NCBI GenBank assembly: GCA_002197995.1
Contig: NGZR01000005.1
Span: 5,208,001 to 5,272,000, forward strand
Length of the DNA stretch: 64,000 nucleotides
Reading direction: 5' to 3'
DNA from: Gaeumannomyces sp. JS-464
Lineage: Eukaryota > Ascomycota > Sordariomycetes > Magnaporthales > Magnaporthaceae
The position numbers were made by a program, and so were the translations under genes. Shown in pieces: positions 11,401 to 25,613 of the stretch. Position 1 is the stretch's first letter. Every line of letters begins with the position of its first letter. The notes under the pieces are model-generated. The model made no database searches. It saw nothing but the letters and a program-made list of their open reading frames with translations, and was not told the origin of the DNA.

Positions 11401-14400
11401 GCGCACCGACTACTGGGTCGATAACCTTGTCTCTCCCGTCCTCTTCCACCAAGCCGCCCAGGCAATGATCAAGACTGTCAAGCCGGAAGTCATGGTGGAG
11501 GTAAGCCCACAGGCCGTATGGGGCAGTACTATCGGCCGGATTCTCAGCGCCATGAACTACCGAGACCCCGTTCCTTGCCTGTCGGCACTTCACAAGAACA
11601 TCGACGCAGCAGAGTCCGTCCTCAATCTTCTAGGTGATCTGTGGGCTCGAGGCTGTGATATCAAGACCGACTGGACGCGCTGCAAGGGTGGTGGTGATGG
11701 GCCGCAAGTTCCGCAGCACCTATACGATCTTCCTCCCTACCCCTGGAACCACGACAGGAAATACTGGTCCGAGTCGAAAATCTCCAGAGGCAACAGATTC
11801 CGGCCACACGGCCGCGAAGACCTGATCGGCGCCCCTGTGAATCCCGGGCTTCCCACGAACCCATCCTGGCGCGGCTTCTTCCGCCTGAGCGAGAACCCCT
11901 GGATCGAGGACCACCAGGTGCAGCGGTCGATAATATATCCCGCGGCAGGCTTGATTGCCATGGCGATCCAGGCGGCACAACAACTGGCAGAAGATTCGGG
12001 CCGGGAGGTTTCCGGCTTCGAGATCTCCTCGTTCGAGATCTTGAGCCCCGTCATCATCCCTCGCTCTGCCGAAGGCATCGAGCACGCGATCTTGACCAGG
12101 CCCGCCGAAGGCCCCGCATGGCCGGCGCCCGCTGCTCACCGAGCCTCAGAGGCTCATGAGTTCAGCATCACCACCAAGACCGGGAGCCACGCCAATCACA
12201 AGCACGCGCAGGGGCTTGTGACCATCGTCTACGCTGCCGGTCGCCAAGGCCGAGAGGGCGAGCATGGGGCCGAGACCTCGTTGCTGCGCCGCGAATACGA
12301 GGAGGCCAAGCTCCTTTGCCGCGAGGTGCTGAATCCCAGGCACCTATACGAGCGCTTGGACAGCCTTGGCCTTAATTACGGCCCTATGTTCCGCAACATC
12401 GTTGCGGTCGCGAGGAGCAAGGCGGGCACACATGTGTGTCATAGCGAGATTCGGGTGCCAGACACCAAGTCGAGGATGCCGTTCAGGTTCGAGTTCAGCC
12501 ACATAATCCACCCAGCCACCCTCGACGGGATGATCCAGACCGTCCTTGCTCTCGGGGAGGATGAGGTTATGATGCCATGCTCGATCAAAAGCATGTTCGT
12601 CTCGGCCAAGACGCCTCAGGGTGCTGGGGCCAAGTTCCTGGGCTACACCACAGCCCAGAGCGCCGGTCCCCGACAAGCGTCGGCGGATATCGTCATGTTT
12701 GACGAGCGGGCCGACAAGCCCATGGTGGTGGTCAAGGGACTCAAGCTCAGATCCGCCTGCCCAGCTGACGGTCTCGGATACCTTCCCAACCATCGCAACC
12801 TCTGCACCGAGATTGTGTGGAAGGAGGACGTGAGCGATAGTGCGACAAAGAGCCTCGAGACTTGGCTTGACCTCTGCGGGCACTCGACGCCGTCTCTCTC
12901 GATCCTTCAAGTCGGAGGATCATCCATCACCGCGATTGAGTTCACTCGCGTGCTCGGGGCCGGGTACGAAACCCCTCGCTTCACGTCATACACTATGTGT
13001 GAGTGCCCAGAAGCGGCAATTACGGAGCTGCAGACGTCCTCGCTTCCAAGCAAAGTCCTCGAGCGAGTGACATGGGATCAAGTCTCGTTAGAGGCCATCG
13101 CCTCCGGGTCATACGATCTTGTCACTCTCCATCAGTCCCAGCTCGAGGATGTCGCAACGCTGAATAGCATTCTGACTCCCGGAGGACATGTTATCCTGGC
13201 GCTGGATGACGCTGCCTACGGGGGACCGGAAGCAAGCTTCCCCAAACTCAGCCCCATGCTTGTAGCGGCCGGGTTCTCAGAGCTCAAGACCCTCACAAGC
13301 TTTGGGCGTTTACCCAAGGGACAATCCTACATACTCGGCAAGAAGTCGCCCGTCTCAGGGGAGCTGCTGTCTGTCCGAGCCCCAGAGATCGTCATTATAA
13401 TGCCACCGAACGCATCTGCCCGAGTCAGCGCTCTCAGCGAGCTCATTGCGGGTGAGATCCGAGGATCATTGGCCGATGACTGCAGGTTTGTGCACTTTTC
13501 GCCTCAACTGGACACACCTATGAGCGATGCGGTCCACATCTCACTCCTTGAGGCCGAGCACCCGCTCATCTTCGCCATGGAGGAGGGTCAATGGGCAGCA
13601 ATGCAAAATCTGTTCCAGCTACGCAACATGGTCTGGGTCACTGGCGGAGGCCAAATGTCAGTCCGGGATCCCCGCATGGCGGCGGCTATCGGACTAACCC
13701 GCGCCTTGCGATCTGAGAACAGCCAGAGGAGGCTTCTATCTATTGACATCGACCTCGAGGCTGATAGTGAAGACCATAAAACAGCTCTGGGCGTCGTCTC
13801 CATCCTGAAGAGGAGCCTCGTCAACCCGACAACCCAGAGAGACTTGGAGCACGTTATACGAGACGGCAAGAGGTTCATTCCCCGCCTCATGACTCTGTCA
13901 GTTCTGAACTCCCTGATCGAGAAAGGCCGCAAGCGACCCGAGCACATCGAGGACTTTGCGCTTTGGCAGAAACATCGACCACTGAAACTCGCCCCAGCAT
14001 CAGTCGCCGGGCCCGACGGCCTGTACTTCGAAGACGACTCGGAAGCGACTCAGCCCTTGGGCAAGTCGGAAGTAAGAGTCAAGGTCGAGTTGTGCCAGCT
14101 CCTGTCCGACGATGTCGAAGCAATTGTCAACCACAGCGGTGGCGAGATCGGCTCTGACGCCAAGGGCAGAGTGGTTGAAGTTGGGTCAGACGTTACCAGC
14201 TACAGCGTCGGCGATTCCGTCGTCGTCTTTGCTCGCAATACCATCAAGACCTCCGTGGTGGTGGACGAAAAGTTCGCTTGGGCCTTGGACGATCTCGCCA
14301 CATCCTCCTCACACCTATCCCCGACGGCGATGCTCACAGCAGTATACGGCCTTCTCATCTTCGGCCGGCTGGAGAAAGGGGAAACCGTCTTAGTGCATGC

Positions 14401-16520
14401 GGCTGCCTCGGCGTATGGCCAAACTGCCGTTCAAATCGCGCGCGCGAAGGGGGCTGTCGTGCTTGCGGTGGTTTCAAACGAGGAACAGCGGCGGGTTGTT
14501 CGTGAGAAATTACACATGGCAGACGACATGATCCTGGGCGAGGACAGCTATCTTGTGTCCGCGGTCCAGCGCCGTACTAACGGGAATGGTGCTGATGTAA
14601 TTTTCAGCTCTACACCCTGTCATATTGCGGCAAACCTCGAATGTTGTGCCGAGTGTAAGTCAAACCCCCCAGATCACCATACCAAGGCCCCTAAGAAACA
14701 AACTAAGAAGACCGCATACTAACAACCACGGGTCATGAACAGATGGGCGTGTTGCGCAGCTAGCAGTCAAGTCTCTCGAGCTTCCGGCAATGCACCAGGC
14801 AACGCTGAAGAAGGTTTCGTTTGAGACGTTCGATGTTCGGAGCCTCGCCAAACGCCGGCCAGCGACAATCGATGCAACGCTTCGCCAACTGAACGAACTG
14901 CTGTCTCAGAAGGAACTTGCCAAGTTGCGTCTCGATCCCACGCATGAGCATGACTTCGACAAGCTGAGAGACGCTTTCAAGGCATTTTCTGCGGACCCAT
15001 ACCTGGGCTCCCACACTCTGGTCGCGCGCGACACAGCTCGGGTCCCGATCCCGGTGAGGCTGACCAGGCCGGCCGAGCTAGAGGCAGAAGCGACGTACAT
15101 ACTGGTCGGGGGCTTCGGCGGAATCGGACGCGCCATAGCGCAGCTGCTCGCTGAGAAGGGTGCCCGGCACATCGTGTTCCTGTCCCGGTCCGGCCCGACG
15201 TCTAAGGAGGCCATTCATCTTCTGGAGACGCTGAAGTCCCAGGGGGTGGCGACGCGAGACGTCTCTGTTGATGTTTGTGACGAAGGCCAGCTACGAGAGG
15301 CCCTGACCGCCATCCGGCGAGAGATGCCTCCGATTAAGGGGGCCATACAGTGTGCCGCCGTCATCCAGGTGAGCCTTCCAACGTTCCCAGCCATCTAGCT
15401 GGCGTATTGCCGCCTTTGACATATCCCAGCGTTAGCTAACCAGACACATTCTATGCCTAGGATTCCGCGTTCGAGACGATGACATTCGAGAAATGGCAAG
15501 CGGCATTCTGTCCCAAGGCGATTGGGTCTTGGAATCTGCATCGCTGCCTGCCGGAAGACATGGATTTCTTCATTCTCCTTTCCAGCGCCTCAGGCATCCT
15601 CGGCAATCGCGGGCAAGCCAACTATGCGGCGGGAAACACCTTCCAGGACGCATTGGCAGAGTACCGACGGTTCGTACAGCAGATGACCCTTGGAAGCCGA
15701 GATAAGGGCAGACGGAACATCTCGCTGGACCTCGGCCTCGTGCTTGAGGCCGGCGGTGGCCGAGAACGGGCGTCTCTTAGATATGATGCTTAGAAACGGT
15801 TTTTTCGGCATGCGCCTGTCAGACGTGCGATTCCTCCTCGAGCTCGCCATGGCCGACCCCGTCGAAGCCAAGACCGAGCGGACGCTCCGGCTCCCGGCAC
15901 AGGTGGTCACCGCTCTTAGAACGGGCGGGCTGACCCTGCAAAACGGCACGCCGAGCCCGCAATGGACGAGCTCTGGCCTGTTTGAATATCTGAACCGGGT
16001 CGACGTCCCTGTCGACACCACGGCCGCGGCCCCGAGAGCGGCCCGGCCGCTCGGCAGGAAGGGCGGCAAAGAACTGCAGGCCGAGATCCGCGCTGCCCCC
16101 TCGCAGGAGGAGGCCGACTCGGTCGCCGTCATGGGCGTGGCACGCCAGCTGGGCCGGCTGCTGGGCATGGGCGCGTCGACCGGGGCGGACGGCACGCGCC
16201 ACGCCCGCGGAAACAGCAGCAGCAGCAGCAGCAGCAGCGGCGGCGGCGAGGCCGGCGACAGCAATAAACAGCCCCATGGCGGCCGCCGCACGAGGAGGAG
16301 GAGGAGGACCATCACGGGGCTCGCCGCGATCCTGGACGTGTCCAAGTCGACGGCCGACTACGGGGTCGACTCGCTCGTCAAGCTGAGCATCACTCGCTGG
16401 ATAGTCGACCGGACGGGCGTCGCTGTCGGCGATATCGACGATTTCTCCAGCATCCGCGATCTCGGACATTACATCTCCCAGCGCGTTCGCGCCACTGCTG
16501 CCACCACCGACGCCGAGTAA
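8488..16520 (+). CDS. Highly reducing type I polyketide synthase (KS-AT-DH-(MT)-ER-KR-ACP)
   Basis: Iterative fungal PKS of about 2,460 residues. Exons are 8488-8724, 8821-8877, 8951-9038, 9100-9165, 9232-9434, 9517-9757, 9841-14654, 14743-15368 and 15461-16520. KS shows DTGCSASL (Cys about 195), [10 protein letters not shown] and [12 protein letters not shown] shows [23 protein letters not shown] (Ser about 664) and YHSH. DH (about 960-1250) has [15 protein letters not shown] and [11 protein letters not shown] short MT-like segment (about 1300-1450) lacks a proper SAM motif I. ER (about 1680-1900) has [18 protein letters not shown] has [14 protein letters not shown] and the Ser/Tyr/Asn set in LLSSAS...NYAAGN. 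The ACP carries GVDSLVKL (Ser about 2414) after a Ser/Gly/Arg-rich linker. There is no thioesterase or reductase domain, so release is probably done in trans. Frame changes are needed at about 10078 (GGAATC read as GGATC) and about 15755. The fourth intron appears to be GC-AG. The product cannot be predicted. Confidence 0.9.
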
Positions 16521-17258
16521 GACCTCCGGGCCGGCGACATCCCCTCTTGTTTTTATGTTTCATTACCGGAATTTTCGCACCCGTCAAGATTCTCCTTTGA
16601 TACCCTACACCCGCAAACCATGACTTGTCTCTTCACTGGTACCTTTTCTTTTCTCATCGTTGTTTGGTCATATACCCCCCTTTTTTTTCTTGCTTGAAAT
16701 GTTTTGTCTACCGCCTTCTCTGGCTAGTGGACGTGCCTAGCCGGTCACCTTGTTTTTCCGATGAAGTTCAAAGACCTTGCAAGAAGTCGATATCAAGTGT
16801 GAGGACAGGCTTCTTTTTGTTGGAGTACATTAAGCAAAAGAATAGACCGAAGATAGCACGGGGTTGACTGTGGGAGTCAGGAGTATCGGATGGGAAACAG
16901 GTCATGGGTCGACCACATGTAGTTTACAGGCAGTTGGTTTACTATGTCAGTCCGCTCCCTCTGATTTTCGTGACTTGGATCTTGAGCTTGATGTGAGAAG
17001 GAAAGATACAAGTAAGCACTTTGACCATGTTAAATGTGCGCCGTTCTATGAAAAGACGTCCAGAATTATTGATATTCCCTTTCTATCCCATCCCAGAGCG
17101 AAAGTCGTCATGATAATAAGTAGGCCGTCCATTTTCTCCGCGGCCTGTCTATAGAAATAATACACGGTTTGTTGAAGTGCGAGGGCTTGGATTGCTTCGC
17201 GCGCTCGGTCGATTCTTCTGTTGTAAGAAGGCTGGCAGATCCTCCCTGGTCACTTTTT
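16521..17258. other. Convergent intergenic region (PKS / lipoyl synthase 3' ends)
   Basis: AT-richer 3' flanks of two converging genes. No coding signal or structured element was recognised. Confidence 0.45.
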
Positions 17259-18715
17259 CTATATAGCCGGGCCCCCGGAGGCGACGGCATTGGCGGTGGT
17301 TCCGACGGCGGCGGCTGCTGCTGCCGCGGCCTTCTCGCCGGCGCGCTTGCGGAGGACATTCTCGATGAAGGCCTCGCCGGCCTTGTAGGAGGAGCGGACG
17401 AGGGGCCCGCTGGCGCAGTAGAGGAAGCCCATGTCGAGGGCGCGCTGGCGCCACAGCTCAAACTCGTCCGGGGTCACGTACTTCTCGACCTTGAGGTGGC
17501 GCTTGGTCGGGCGCATGTACTGGCCAAATGTCACGACGTCGATGTTTGCCTTTCTCAGCTCTGTGGAGGGGAGGGTTGTGTGGTGTTAGTGGTCGGGGTC
17601 CCAGTTGAAGTAAAAGGGACAAGAGGTTATGAACGGCAGGGATGCACAGAAAAATAAAAGAACGTACCTCTTAGCGTGTCCCAAATCTCCTCCTCCTGCT
17701 CGCCGAGCCCCAGCATCAGACTGGTCTTTGTGATGATGTCGTCGCCCTTGTACTTCTTGATGTCCTCGAGCAGGGCCAGGCTGCGGCGGAAGGTGGCGCG
17801 GCGGTCGCGGACGTAGGGGGTCAGCCCCTCGACCGTTTCCATGTTGTGTGCGTAGACATCCAAGCCGCTGTCGGCGACGAGGCGGGCCATGTCCAGGTCG
17901 CCCGCAAAGTCGCCCGTCAGGGCCTCGACGAGCAGGGTGGGCTTCTTGGCCTTGATCTTGCGGATGGTCTCGGCAAAGTGGCGGGCGCCGCCGTCGGCCA
18001 GGTCGTCGCGGTCGACGCTGGTCAGCACGACGTAGCCCAGCCCCCAGCGGGCCAGGGCCTCGGCGACGTGCTCGGGCTCGTGGGGGTCGAGCGGGGGAGG
18101 GGCGCGGCTGGTCTTGACGCTGCAGAAGCGGCAGCCGCGGGTGCACGTGTCGCCCATGAGCATGATGGTGGCGGTGGCGGCGGCCTTGGAGGAGCCGCCC
18201 CAGCACTCGGTGATGTTGGGGCAGCGGGCCTCCTCGCACACGGTGTGCAGGCCCAGGCCGCGCAGGTCGGCCTTGATGCTGCGGAAGTTGTCACTGCTGC
18301 CCGGGTTGGGCAGCGGGGTCTTGAGCCACTCGGGCAGGCGCGTAATGGTGCGGCGGCGGCCGGCCGGGCCGACCTCGGCGGTGCGGAGGGTGTAGGCCTC
18401 GCTCGGGGACAGCGGGGCGGCGGAGCTGACAAAGTCGGAGAACGGCGCGACGGTCGTGTCCTTGAAGTATGTCGGCCGGGGTGCGGCGGGCTTTGTTGCT
18501 GATGATGATGCTGGTGCTGGTGCTGGCGTGGTGGCGGGCTCGGTGATGCTGCTGCTGCTACCACTACTACTACTTGGGCTTGTGCCTGTGCTGCTCCCTG
18601 GCGAGGAGACGGTGGTCGCGTAGGATCTTGCGGAGCTGACAGATGTGGCAGCGAGGGTCCGCCGGAGCGAACCGGCGGTGGTGCGGCGGAACGTGGAGGG
18701 CAGTGATGAAGCCAT
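17259..18715 (-). CDS. LIP5: Lipoyl synthase, mitochondrial (radical SAM)
   Basis: Inserts two sulfurs into octanoyl groups on the lipoyl domains of pyruvate dehydrogenase, 2-oxoglutarate dehydrogenase and the glycine cleavage H protein, in the mitochondrial matrix. Exon 1 is 18715-17668, the intron is 17561-17667, and exon 2 is 17560-17259; together they give 449 residues with no frame break. The start was chosen at [20 protein letters not shown], a Ser/Thr/Arg-rich mitochondrial presequence with low-complexity Ser/Pro/Ala stretches to about residue 90. The auxiliary iron-sulfur cluster motif [12 protein letters not shown] and the radical-SAM motif CTRGCRFC (about residue 190) are both present, followed by [12 protein letters not shown] and [12 protein letters not shown]. 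The C-terminus has the conserved GPLVRSSY and then an Ala-rich tail. It converges on the PKS and is divergent from the SNARE gene. High confidence. Confidence 0.96.
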
Positions 18716-20400
18716 GGCTGGCGGAAGGGGGCCTCGGGCCTGGCAGGCAGCGCTGCTTGGAGGTGGAGGTGTGTCCAGGACGCCCGGGTCTGGTGTTGAT
18801 ACTTGATCAAGGGTTGGCAATCCGACGCACCGGAGAGGCTCCGACGAAAGCGGCGGGCAGAGATTGGAAATTTCGTCACGTGGGGCGCCGGCTTTACCCG
18901 TCTCTGGCCGCGAATCCGGCGGGCACCTTGCTCGTGCGTTTGCCAGCGGGAAAGTCACGAGACGGGGCACTTTTGCCACGGCGGCCGAGCTGGACCCGTC
19001 CTGAGCCATGGATGGCGGATCCCGTCCCGCCCGTTGTCTCGTCTTTCTGCGATTGCTGGTCTGCACGTGCGGGCGCCTCCCCGAAAGCCTTTCGCAAACA
19101 CATTAAAGCCTAAATGCATATCGTGCATGTCGAATGCATGCTGCATCTGCGATTGCACCTGAGCGCGTGGATACTTTTTGGCAGCTGTCTTTGCGCGGCT
19201 GCCAGTGCCGCTCTTCAATAGGCGCCGCACGGGTATTAGTGCTGTGTTCGTTGGAGGGGGGCAAACGAAAAGTCGATGAAACAGACGTGGAACACTCGGC
19301 ACAGCGTCAAAAGGCCCAGGCGCCAGCGGGTTGATTGGCTGGCTCCCCTGAGTGCAGAATGGAATGGCTACAGCAGAAATGAGGCAACCACTCGCGTCTG
19401 GAAGCATGCCATTGAGTGGGAGAAACACCACCTCGAACCGTGGCATCAATCGTGCAAATCCATGGCCAACCACAGGAGCTCCCGGATGATCCGACTCCAG
19501 CCACGCAGGCGTCGTCATGGCGCTGGGCGTCTATTGAATGCCGCTTTTAGGAAGCGAGAGGCTAAGAACCGCAGCTGTCAGTCTGGGGAGGTCGGTTTAG
19601 GAAGCACACCACCTACCTGCCACCTGAGCGGAGGCTGTCGAGCCGCGTCGGCTTTCAAGGAACATTGAAACAAGCAGCTCACGGGCAGAGTTGCATCAAA
19701 AATACACAAAAACATCAGGCTCCTATTCTCATCAGGCCGGAGAGCCCCGTGTGCCCATGGTTGCGCTGCATCCTGCTTGGCTTTGTTCGCTTTTGGGCCG
19801 AATTTAATTGACGACCGTGACGGCCTACGAATTCGCATGTTGCTGGGCCACCTTCTGGCTCGTATCCAAGTCAACGGCTGGGGCAGGGAGGTCCGATGTT
19901 AGGCGGCGACCCGGGCTGTGTATGGTGCCTCGCCCAACAGCCTCGGTCGCCCGCTAACAGCCCCCATCGCTCTCACGTGCATTGACTGGCACGACTGGGA
20001 AGGTTGGGGGTGGGGCCGCCTCCCTCTGGGTCAACTCGCAGCGCCTTCGCTCGGCGGTGCCACCCCAACTCACAGGGTGCGGCCGTCAGAGCAGTGCCGC
20101 CGCCAAGTGGGTTCTGTATTTCCCTGGCGCTGGCCCGTTTTCTGTTTCGGGCCCTTTCTCTCCTCTCTCACCTTCACTCCAACCACCCAACCCGTCACCT
20201 AAACCCGCAATCCCTCCCCTCCCTCCTCTGCAAATCTGCGAGCCAGATCACAACCCACGAAGCCGTCGCCACCGTTCGCTCGACTTTTTCGCACCCGCCA
20301 TTTTTGCCAAACGAGCCGCAACTCGACAATCTCGGGCGACTAGATAGATCGCTCGCCTCTACCGGCGCTCTCGCCACAGCAACCACCACACACTACCACA
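18716..20400. other. Divergent intergenic region (lipoyl synthase / SNARE promoters)
   Basis: Shared 1.7-kb upstream region. The last 300 bases before the SNARE start are C/T- and CCA-rich, typical of a fungal promoter and 5' UTR. No gene is supported. Confidence 0.45.
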
Positions 20401-21185
20401 ATGCCTGAGGACGCTCCTTACGACCCCTACATCCCCAACGGCCAGCAGGGCGGCGCCCGTGGCGCCGGTGCCGGAGCTGGTGCTGGGGGCAATGCTAGGA
20501 CGCAGGCGCTCCAAAGCGTAAGTCATTGAGATGTGCTGCAAAAGGTGCAGCAGCGCCGAGGCCAAACAGCCGTCGCAATCTGGGTAGCAACCGACCGGAA
20601 GTCCGCGGTCGGCCCCAACAAACATCCAGCGAGCGCCACTGTCTAACGGACATGTCGCATCATGCTCGAGAGCGTCCACCTCCATCGCCCGGTGACCGTT
20701 TGCGCGCGCCTAGCCATCGTGTAATCGACGGCAACATTGATTGGCGCTGGATGGGCGATGGGGAATAGCGACGAACGGGGCAATCAGAAATCACCAACAA
20801 ACAGAGAACAAACATGGCTAACGATTGCATCTTCGCCACCAACAGCAAATCGATGACACTGTCGGCGTGATGAGGGACAACATCAACTCGGTCGCCCAGC
20901 GTGGCGAGCGCCTCGACGTCCTGCAAGACAAGACGGACAACCTCGCCCAGTCTGCGCAGGGCTTCCGCCGCGGCGCCAACAGGGTCCGCAAGCAGATGTG
21001 GTGGAAGGTAAGGCTTTCTCTGAATGACGACCAAGCCAACCTGTACGTCTTGGGGTCGCTAACTTTGTGTTCTTCCGCGTGCAAAACAGGACATGAAGAT
21101 GCGTGTCTGCATCATCGTCGGCATCATCATCCTGCTCTTGATCATCATTGTCCCGATTGTCGTCCACTTCAAGCCCAGCAACTAA
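20401..21185 (+). CDS. SNC1: Synaptobrevin/VAMP-family R-SNARE (Snc1-like)
   Basis: v-SNARE driving fusion of secretory vesicles with the plasma membrane. Exons are 20401-20517, 20846-21007 and 21090-21185, giving 124 residues. All joins are in phase and there is no frame break. The N-terminus is short, Gly/Ala-rich and variable. The SNARE helix runs from [16 protein letters not shown] through [15 protein letters not shown], where the Arg of RGERL is the ionic zero-layer residue. The juxtamembrane WWK is followed by a C-terminal tail anchor ([20 protein letters not shown]) and a short luminal end. The first intron (328 nt) is long for this window. High confidence in family. Snc1-like is preferred over the Nyv1 or Ykt6 type because of its size and tail anchor. 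Confidence 0.95.
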
Positions 21186-22406
21186 AGTCTTACTACGCAA
21201 ACGAGCAACAGATGAGGAGAGAAGATTTTGACGCATTTGTATGTACGAACGGACACTGGAATGGCGCGGCGTTTTTTTCTTCTTTCCCTTTCTTTCAAGG
21301 CACTTTTCTGTCTTATGTCGGTTGTTTTGTGTTCTTTTTTGGGCTTGTTTTCCAGCGCCCCCAAATATCCTGCTCCCCAGGTCGGGTAATGAATGGGTTT
21401 TTACGACGCAGCAACGACTTCGGGGCGCCGACAGGGAGTGGGTGATGATGGTGGATCTATATGGGCGTGTTTTTCCCGTGCTACCTCATCCTCCGCTACT
21501 CCCTCGGTAGGGACGCCCTCGCGGGCTTTCGAGGGGCAATACCCAAGCTCTTGGACGAGAACATTTGGAAAGAATTGATAGCATCCTTTTTTTTTTTTTT
21601 TTTTCAGGTCGCCGAGGGGAAGAGCAAGCGTCTCGGCCAGCCCTCCCCCTGCGCCGTCGAGGAGGCAGAAGAGGAAGAGTTGATTGGGCATGACCCCCCA
21701 CGCCGGTAACGACGGGCTTTTGGTCCTCCATTGGTATATCTGTGGCATTTGACGAAAGAGACTGCTTGCGCATTCGGGTCGTTGATCAAAGACGATTGCA
21801 TGGACTCGCCCCGGGCTGCGCCGGTTCCCCGGCACCTTGCAAGACCTTCCATGTAGCACCTTGTCCACCTCGGAACCTTTGGTAGAACGCGATGAGGCTA
21901 ATCTTATCCTTCAACTCACTTTTGGCCCGGGAGGGCATGTATTGATGTGCCACCTGTGTGCTACGTTTGACTGCCGGATGACATCTTGTCCCCAAAGGGG
22001 CATATTCGACACACCATTGCGCAGCCCAGAGCGAATAGTGCAGCAAGATTTCAAACATGGGTACCGAGATGATATTCATCCCCAGGAAAAGCAACCAATG
22101 AACATAAAAACCAGACACTAGAGAACTAAGGAGGAAGCCAAGGACACGACAGGAAGGCAAGGCAGGAGTACAAGAAAATATATACCAAAATCTCTCTAGG
22201 CCCATCCCGGAAAAAAAGTAAAATAAAATATTAAACAACAAAAGCGACGCCCCAAAGTTTTTTGTGATTTTTTTAAACACCGTGACTCCCTGATAAATTT
22301 GCCTGCGCCGGAATGAATCTACTGCCGTCTTCTACCAGAATGCTTGGAACTGCGTAGATGTGTACGAGGAGGTAGTTCGTTTGGAGTAAAATCTTCATAC
22401 GGGTCA
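21186..22406. other. Convergent intergenic region (SNARE / ARG5,6 3' ends)
   Basis: 3' flanks of two converging genes. It includes an 18-base T run at 21587-21604 and A-rich stretches near 22200. No gene is supported. Confidence 0.45.
21587..21604 (+). repeat. Poly-T tract (T18)
   Basis: Uninterrupted run of 18 T in the 3' intergenic region, followed by CAG. It could be a polypyrimidine tract of a 3' UTR intron or simple sequence. Confidence 0.7.
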
Positions 22407-25458
<3,052 letters not shown>

Positions 25459-25607
25459 TCAAGTATTTTTGCCGGGCGCAAGGAGAGGCGGCGGCAGCAC
25501 GAAGAGGCGGAGTGGGAGGAAATATACTCCCAGGCACGGTCTGCGTAGGCTCACTGTTTGGGGTGCCTGGGCTTGGAGGGGAGGGAAAAAATTTAATGTG
25601 GAATTCG

Positions 25608-25613
25608 TGACTC
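25608..25613. promoter_or_regulatory. Possible Cpc1/Gcn4 site upstream of ARG5,6
   Basis: TGACTC (GAGTCA on the ARG5,6 sense strand) lies about 405 bp upstream of the chosen ARG5,6 start. Gcn4/Cpc1, the bZIP activator of general amino-acid control, binds TGA(C/G)TCA-type sites and regulates arginine genes. A six-base match can occur by chance. Confidence 0.4.

Noticed and set aside
12344..12910. 188-codon minus-strand open frame inside the PKS
   Set aside because: Antisense to the DH region, no recognisable protein features.
8488..16520. Calling the PKS a pseudogene because of its frame changes
   Set aside because: The same kind of one-base break occurs in transaldolase and ARG5,6, and all key catalytic residues of KS, AT, KR and ACP are kept.
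17846..18502. 218-codon plus-strand open frame
   Set aside because: Lies entirely antisense to lipoyl synthase; Gly/Ala/Val-rich product typical of the reverse strand of a GC-rich gene.
21587..21604. Poly-T runs (also 45522-45548) as transposon or retroposon tails
   Set aside because: No target-site duplication, element body or reverse-transcriptase remnant is seen next to either run.
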